NCBI RefSeq assembly: GCF_000353285.1
Contig: NZ_KB731324.1
Span: forward strand, 452,577-516,576
Source of the DNA: Leptolyngbya boryana PCC 6306
Lineage (GTDB): Bacteria > Cyanobacteriota > Cyanobacteriia > Leptolyngbyales > Leptolyngbyaceae
Direction: 5' to 3'
Length of the DNA stretch: 64,000 nt
Position 1 is the first letter of the stretch. Every line of letters begins with the position of its first letter. Shown here one piece after another: positions 61,140 through 64,000 of this stretch. The translations under genes and the position numbers were made by a program. The notes under the pieces are model-generated. The model was not told the DNA's origin, ran no database searches, and saw nothing but the letters and a program-made list of their open reading frames with translations.

Positions 61140-62882
61140 CTAGCTAATCGGTCGGTGCGATATCGCAAATTCTCTACCCTGCTGCGGTTGCCCCCAAATG
61201 ACCCGCTCCTGTTTATAGATAACGGTTCCAGGCTTTGCGCCCTTCGGTTTATAAACGTGTTTTGGTTCTGTGTAAACTACGGGAACTTGTTCGCTTTGAC
61301 GGGCACGGCTATGAAACGCGGCTAAATTTGCCGTAAATTGCAGATCTTGTTCATCTGCGATCGCTCCCGGTTCCAGTCTCAACAAAACATGACTGCCCGG
61401 AATTTCTTGAGTGTGAAACCACAAATCGTATTCCGTCGCCGTTCGGAACGTGAGTTGATCATTCTGGCGATTATTCCGACCGATCAAAAGCTCAAATCCG
61501 CCTGGCGTTTTGTAGCGGTAGGGTTGAGTTTCAGAATCTTGCTGAGTTGTCGCTTTTCGATACTCAGAGCCTTCGAGATAGCCTTCCTGAACTAATTCAT
61601 CCCGGATCTCTTCGAGCGCTTTCAAATCGTCTGGAGTTTCGTAGCGATCGAATTGCGCGATCGCCGTTTCAATCTCTTCTAAATAAAACATCTCATCTTG
61701 AACCGCTTTTAATAAAGGTTCGATCGCGGCACGAGTTCGCTTTAATTTCTGGTGCTGCTTGTAAAGGCTTTGAGCATTCAGAACTGCATTCTTTTCTGGA
61801 TCGAGTGGGATGGTTACAGGCTCCCCGGTTTCAAAATCGCAAAGCTCGATGGATTGCATACCTGGCTCCCACAGATGTAAATGAGCCATGAGCAAGTCCG
61901 CTTGTTGCTTCGCTTGGTCTGCTCGATCTGAGCGGTCTAATCGACTCTCAAATCCTTCTGCTTTGACTCGTAGCTTTCCAAGGACAGCATTTAATCGCTG
62001 AGTGATCTGGTGAAGCAGTTGAGTAAAAACCTGCTGATTCAACTGATCGCGATAATAGCGATCGATCATGTTCTGAACGCTCGTTTCTCCCTGACCCCAG
62101 AGCACTGTATAGCCGGACGAAGTAAATCCTGGCTGAAAATTCTCAGCTTCAAGCGATTTCAACCAAAATTGCCAACATTCAAATAATCGTTGCCATTCAC
62201 CGTCAGACATTTCATCAGTTAAGCGATCTGGCTGAATTTCTGCCGCTTTAACCATCGATAAAACCAGCGAAGAACTTAATCCTCGATAAGCTTTGACCAG
62301 ATTTTTCCGAATTGCACCTGGAACAAGAGCAATTCTCGATTTCCAACGTTCAAAATCTTCTGCCAAACTCGGAGCCGGATCGAGTCGAGCAGGCGGCAAC
62401 TCATACGGCTGCCCTGTCTGAATCGGACGCACACTCGATTGATTGGAACTCACCTGATGAGCTGCTGTAACAATTGCATTTTCCTGATTCACCAAGATGG
62501 CATTGCTATACTGACCCATAATTTCAATATAGAGATGCCATAGCGCAGGCTCCCCAGGACGATGAGCGAACTGCAAATCGATCGCTCTTTCCCAAGGAGA
62601 AACAGGCTCGATCGCGACCAAGGCTAATCCACCTAGCTGATGCCGCAATTGCTGACTAAATGTGAATGTATCCGGATCGCGAGGCGGCGGCTCACTCATA
62701 TGCATCCGGGCTGCCTGCGGATGCCAGGATAGAGTTAACCATCCCCGCTGCTTTAGCGTTCGCAACGCCAATAAAACTGTAAAGCGATCGCGCTGATACG
62801 CCTGTTCAAATCTGGCTGGAAGCCACTGCGATCGCAATTCCGCACAGACCGCCATTAGCGTTGTGAAATCAACTGGTTGCAT
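61140..62882 (-). CDS. rqcH: NFACT-family ribosome quality control factor RqcH
   Basis: 580 residues: NFACT-N (FTTLMAVCAELRSQWLPARFEQAYQ), a helix-hairpin-helix and long coiled-coil middle (about 280-420) and the NFACT-R domain with the strong motif ATEYDLWFHTQEIPGSHVLLR near residue 490. In bacteria RqcH binds stalled 50S subunits and adds Ala tails to nascent chains. Earlier names are FbpA or fibronectin-binding protein. It is divergent from remA and gmk, a grouping also known in Firmicutes. Confidence 0.93.
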   Translation of the reverse strand: MQPVDFTTLMAVCAELRSQWLPARFEQAYQRDRFTVLLALRTLKQRGWLTLSWHPQAARMHMSEPPPRDPDTFTFSQQLRHQLGGLALVAIEPVSPWERAIDLQFAHRPGEPALWHLYIEIMGQYSNAILVNQENAIVTAAHQVSSNQSSVRPIQTGQPYELPPARLDPAPSLAEDFERWKSRIALVPGAIRKNLVKAYRGLSSSLVLSMVKAAEIQPDRLTDEMSDGEWQRLFECWQFWLKSLEAENFQPGFTSSGYTVLWGQGETSVQNMIDRYYRDQLNQQVFTQLLHQITQRLNAVLGKLRVKAEGFESRLDRSDRADQAKQQADLLMAHLHLWEPGMQSIELCDFETGEPVTIPLDPEKNAVLNAQSLYKQHQKLKRTRAAIEPLLKAVQDEMFYLEEIETAIAQFDRYETPDDLKALEEIRDELVQEGYLEGSEYRKATTQQDSETQPYRYKTPGGFELLIGRNNRQNDQLTFRTATEYDLWFHTQEIPGSHVLLRLEPGAIADEQDLQFTANLAAFHSRARQSEQVPVVYTEPKHVYKPKGAKPGTVIYKQERVIWGQPQQGREFAISHRPIS

Positions 62883-62942
62883 TTTCTACCCCCTCTTATT
62901 TTTTCAGTATTGTGAAAAAACAAGTTCTCTCAATTTTTTCTC

Positions 62943-63188
62943 ATGACGGAGATCAAACTCATTAACATCGGCTTTGGCAACATCGTCTCCGCCAGCCGAG
63001 TCATCGCGATCGTCAGTCCCGAATCCGCACCCATTAAGCGTATCATCAGCGACGCCCGTACAGGGGAGAAGCTGATCGATGCCACCTATGGACGCAGAAC
63101 CCGCGCTGTCATTGTCATGGACTCCGGTCACGTCGTCCTTTCAGCGATCCAACCTGAGACAGTTGCGCATCGTTTTTTAGAAGGGTAG
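62943..63188 (+). CDS. remA: RemA-family regulator (DUF370)
   Basis: 81 residues, the usual small size. The family sequence is clear: [21 protein letters not shown], then [17 protein letters not shown] and [15 protein letters not shown]. RemA in Bacillus is a DNA-binding activator of matrix and osmoprotection genes; the role in cyanobacteria is unknown. It precedes gmk by 135 bases, the same neighbourhood as in Bacillus. ATG 62943 lies only 60 bases from the rqcH start. Confidence 0.92.
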   Translation: MTEIKLINIGFGNIVSASRVIAIVSPESAPIKRIISDARTGEKLIDATYGRRTRAVIVMDSGHVVLSAIQPETVAHRFLEG

Positions 63189-63323
63189 AACTAAGAAAAC
63201 CGTAATTTCCGAGAAAATTTTATTTTTTCCGCCGAATCCTTCATCCTATCAACGAGCGTTGCAAGCTATACTCACAGAATCAGAAAACTGGGAACACTAG
63301 CGCATCAAATTAATTAGGCAGCC

Positions 63324-63896
63324 ATGAGCAAGGGTAGACTAATTGTTTTAACAGGGCCAAGCGGAGTCGGAAAAGGAACCTTGCTAAAGTCGCTTCTTCA
63401 GCGCCACAAGGACGATCTATTTCTCTCTGTCTCGGCAACCACTCGATCCCCCCGCCCCGGAGAAGTCGATGGCAAAAATTATCACTTTGTCACCCGACCA
63501 CAATTTGAGCGTATGGTCGCCCAAGGGGAATTTCTCGAATGGGCTGAATTTGCTGGGAATTGTTACGGCACTCCTCGCAAGCCCGTCGAAGAAAAAATCC
63601 GATCCGGAAAATGGGTCATTCTCGAAATCGAACTCGATGGCGCTCGCCAAATTCGGCGATCGTTCCCGAGCGCTCTGCAAATCTTCATCGCTCCGCCTTC
63701 CATGGTAGAACTCGAAGCTCGCATTCGAGGACGCGCCCAAGATCCTGAAGCCGCAATTTTGCGTCGGCTCCAGAGAGCTTGGGAAGAGATAGAAGCAGCA
63801 GGGGAATTTGACATTCAGATTGTCAATGACGATTTAGAGCGGGCGCTGGGCGAAATTGAAATCGCTTTATTCGAGCCAGTTGCAGCTGTCTGCTGA
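63324..63896 (+). CDS. gmk: Guanylate kinase
   Basis: 190 residues. Phosphorylates GMP to GDP. Walker A GPSGVGKG at residues 11-18, the GMP-binding region [22 protein letters not shown] and the lid [13 protein letters not shown] are complete. The length and motifs are standard. A hairpin follows at 63952. Confidence 0.96.
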   Translation: MSKGRLIVLTGPSGVGKGTLLKSLLQRHKDDLFLSVSATTRSPRPGEVDGKNYHFVTRPQFERMVAQGEFLEWAEFAGNCYGTPRKPVEEKIRSGKWVILEIELDGARQIRRSFPSALQIFIAPPSMVELEARIRGRAQDPEAAILRRLQRAWEEIEAAGEFDIQIVNDDLERALGEIEIALFEPVAAVC

Positions 63897-63951
63897 GTCA
63901 ATTTAGCGCAGCAATTTGTCTCGTGCAGTCAAGTTGACTACACACTACAAC

Positions 63952-63979
63952 AAGTGGGCGATCTTTATGATGCCCACTT
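63952..63979 (+). terminator. Possible terminator after gmk
   Basis: Perfect 8-bp stem AAGTGGGC/GCCCACTT (63952-63959 with 63972-63979), followed by only a short T-containing stretch (AGTTTAAC). It lies 56 bases after the gmk stop. Confidence 0.5.
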
Positions 63980-64000
63980 AGTTTAACGGGTTAACAGAGT

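Overview
The window looks like chromosomal DNA of a filamentous cyanobacterium, probably Leptolyngbya-like (inference). HIP1-type octamers (GCGATCGC) are scattered throughout. The gene content is also cyanobacterial: FutA-type iron binding protein, glucolipid synthase MgdA, group 2 sigma factor SigC next to FurA, a GUN4 domain, DUF2993 proteins, a Pilin_GH protein and large two-partner-secretion adhesins. No rRNA, tRNA or CRISPR array was seen.

Layout. 0-1.1 kb: 3' end of hemW and convergent dps. 1.2-12.8 kb: four tandem paralogous filamentous-haemagglutinin-type adhesin genes; two are intact, one is broken by a one-base loss at a G tract, and one is split by an 840-bp IS1-family element. 13-22 kb: universal stress protein, two TPR proteins, DUF2993 proteins, an acetoacetate-decarboxylase-like protein, mgdA, a Gfo/Idh/MocA oxidoreductase, an ArsR regulator, a GerMN protein and a GNAT enzyme. 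22.5-27.5 kb: proS, then a futA-exbB-exbD cluster divergent from a gene with TonB-like layout. 27.5-37.2 kb: glycosyltransferase, beta-hydroxyacid dehydrogenase, orphan Hpt protein, pilin-like protein, small membrane proteins, a solute-binding lipoprotein and a nuclease-helicase of the DUF2075/Schlafen-group-3 type. 37.5-40.6 kb: sigC, furA and a peptidoglycan-binding protein. 40.8-52.7 kb: mostly housekeeping genes (permease, lipoprotein methyltransferase, DUF362, ribD, pilD, NUDIX, bcp, argH, NarL-type regulator, PMT-family glycosyltransferase). 52.7-54.3 kb: small unknown genes. 54.7-64 kb: ahcY, a toxin/defence-like cluster (HepT/MntA, a TIR-GUN4 fusion, MazEF), mscS, aroF, rqcH, remA and gmk.

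The strongest unusual signal is the aroF leader (59547-59799). It carries two consecutive 20-codon open frames packed with Tyr, Phe and Trp codons. Each is followed by a Rho-independent terminator whose 5' arm can instead pair with sequence inside the end of the leader frame. This is the layout of two ribosome-mediated attenuators in series, in front of a DAHP synthase that lacks an N-terminal regulatory domain. Next in interest are the TIR-GUN4 protein, which shares a divergent inverted-repeat promoter with the MntA/HepT pair, and the TonB-like partner of the iron/ExbBD cluster.

All functional calls come from reading the translated sequence. No database search was run. Start codons were often moved inward from the longest frame when a ribosome binding site or family N-terminus argued for it; this is stated per gene.
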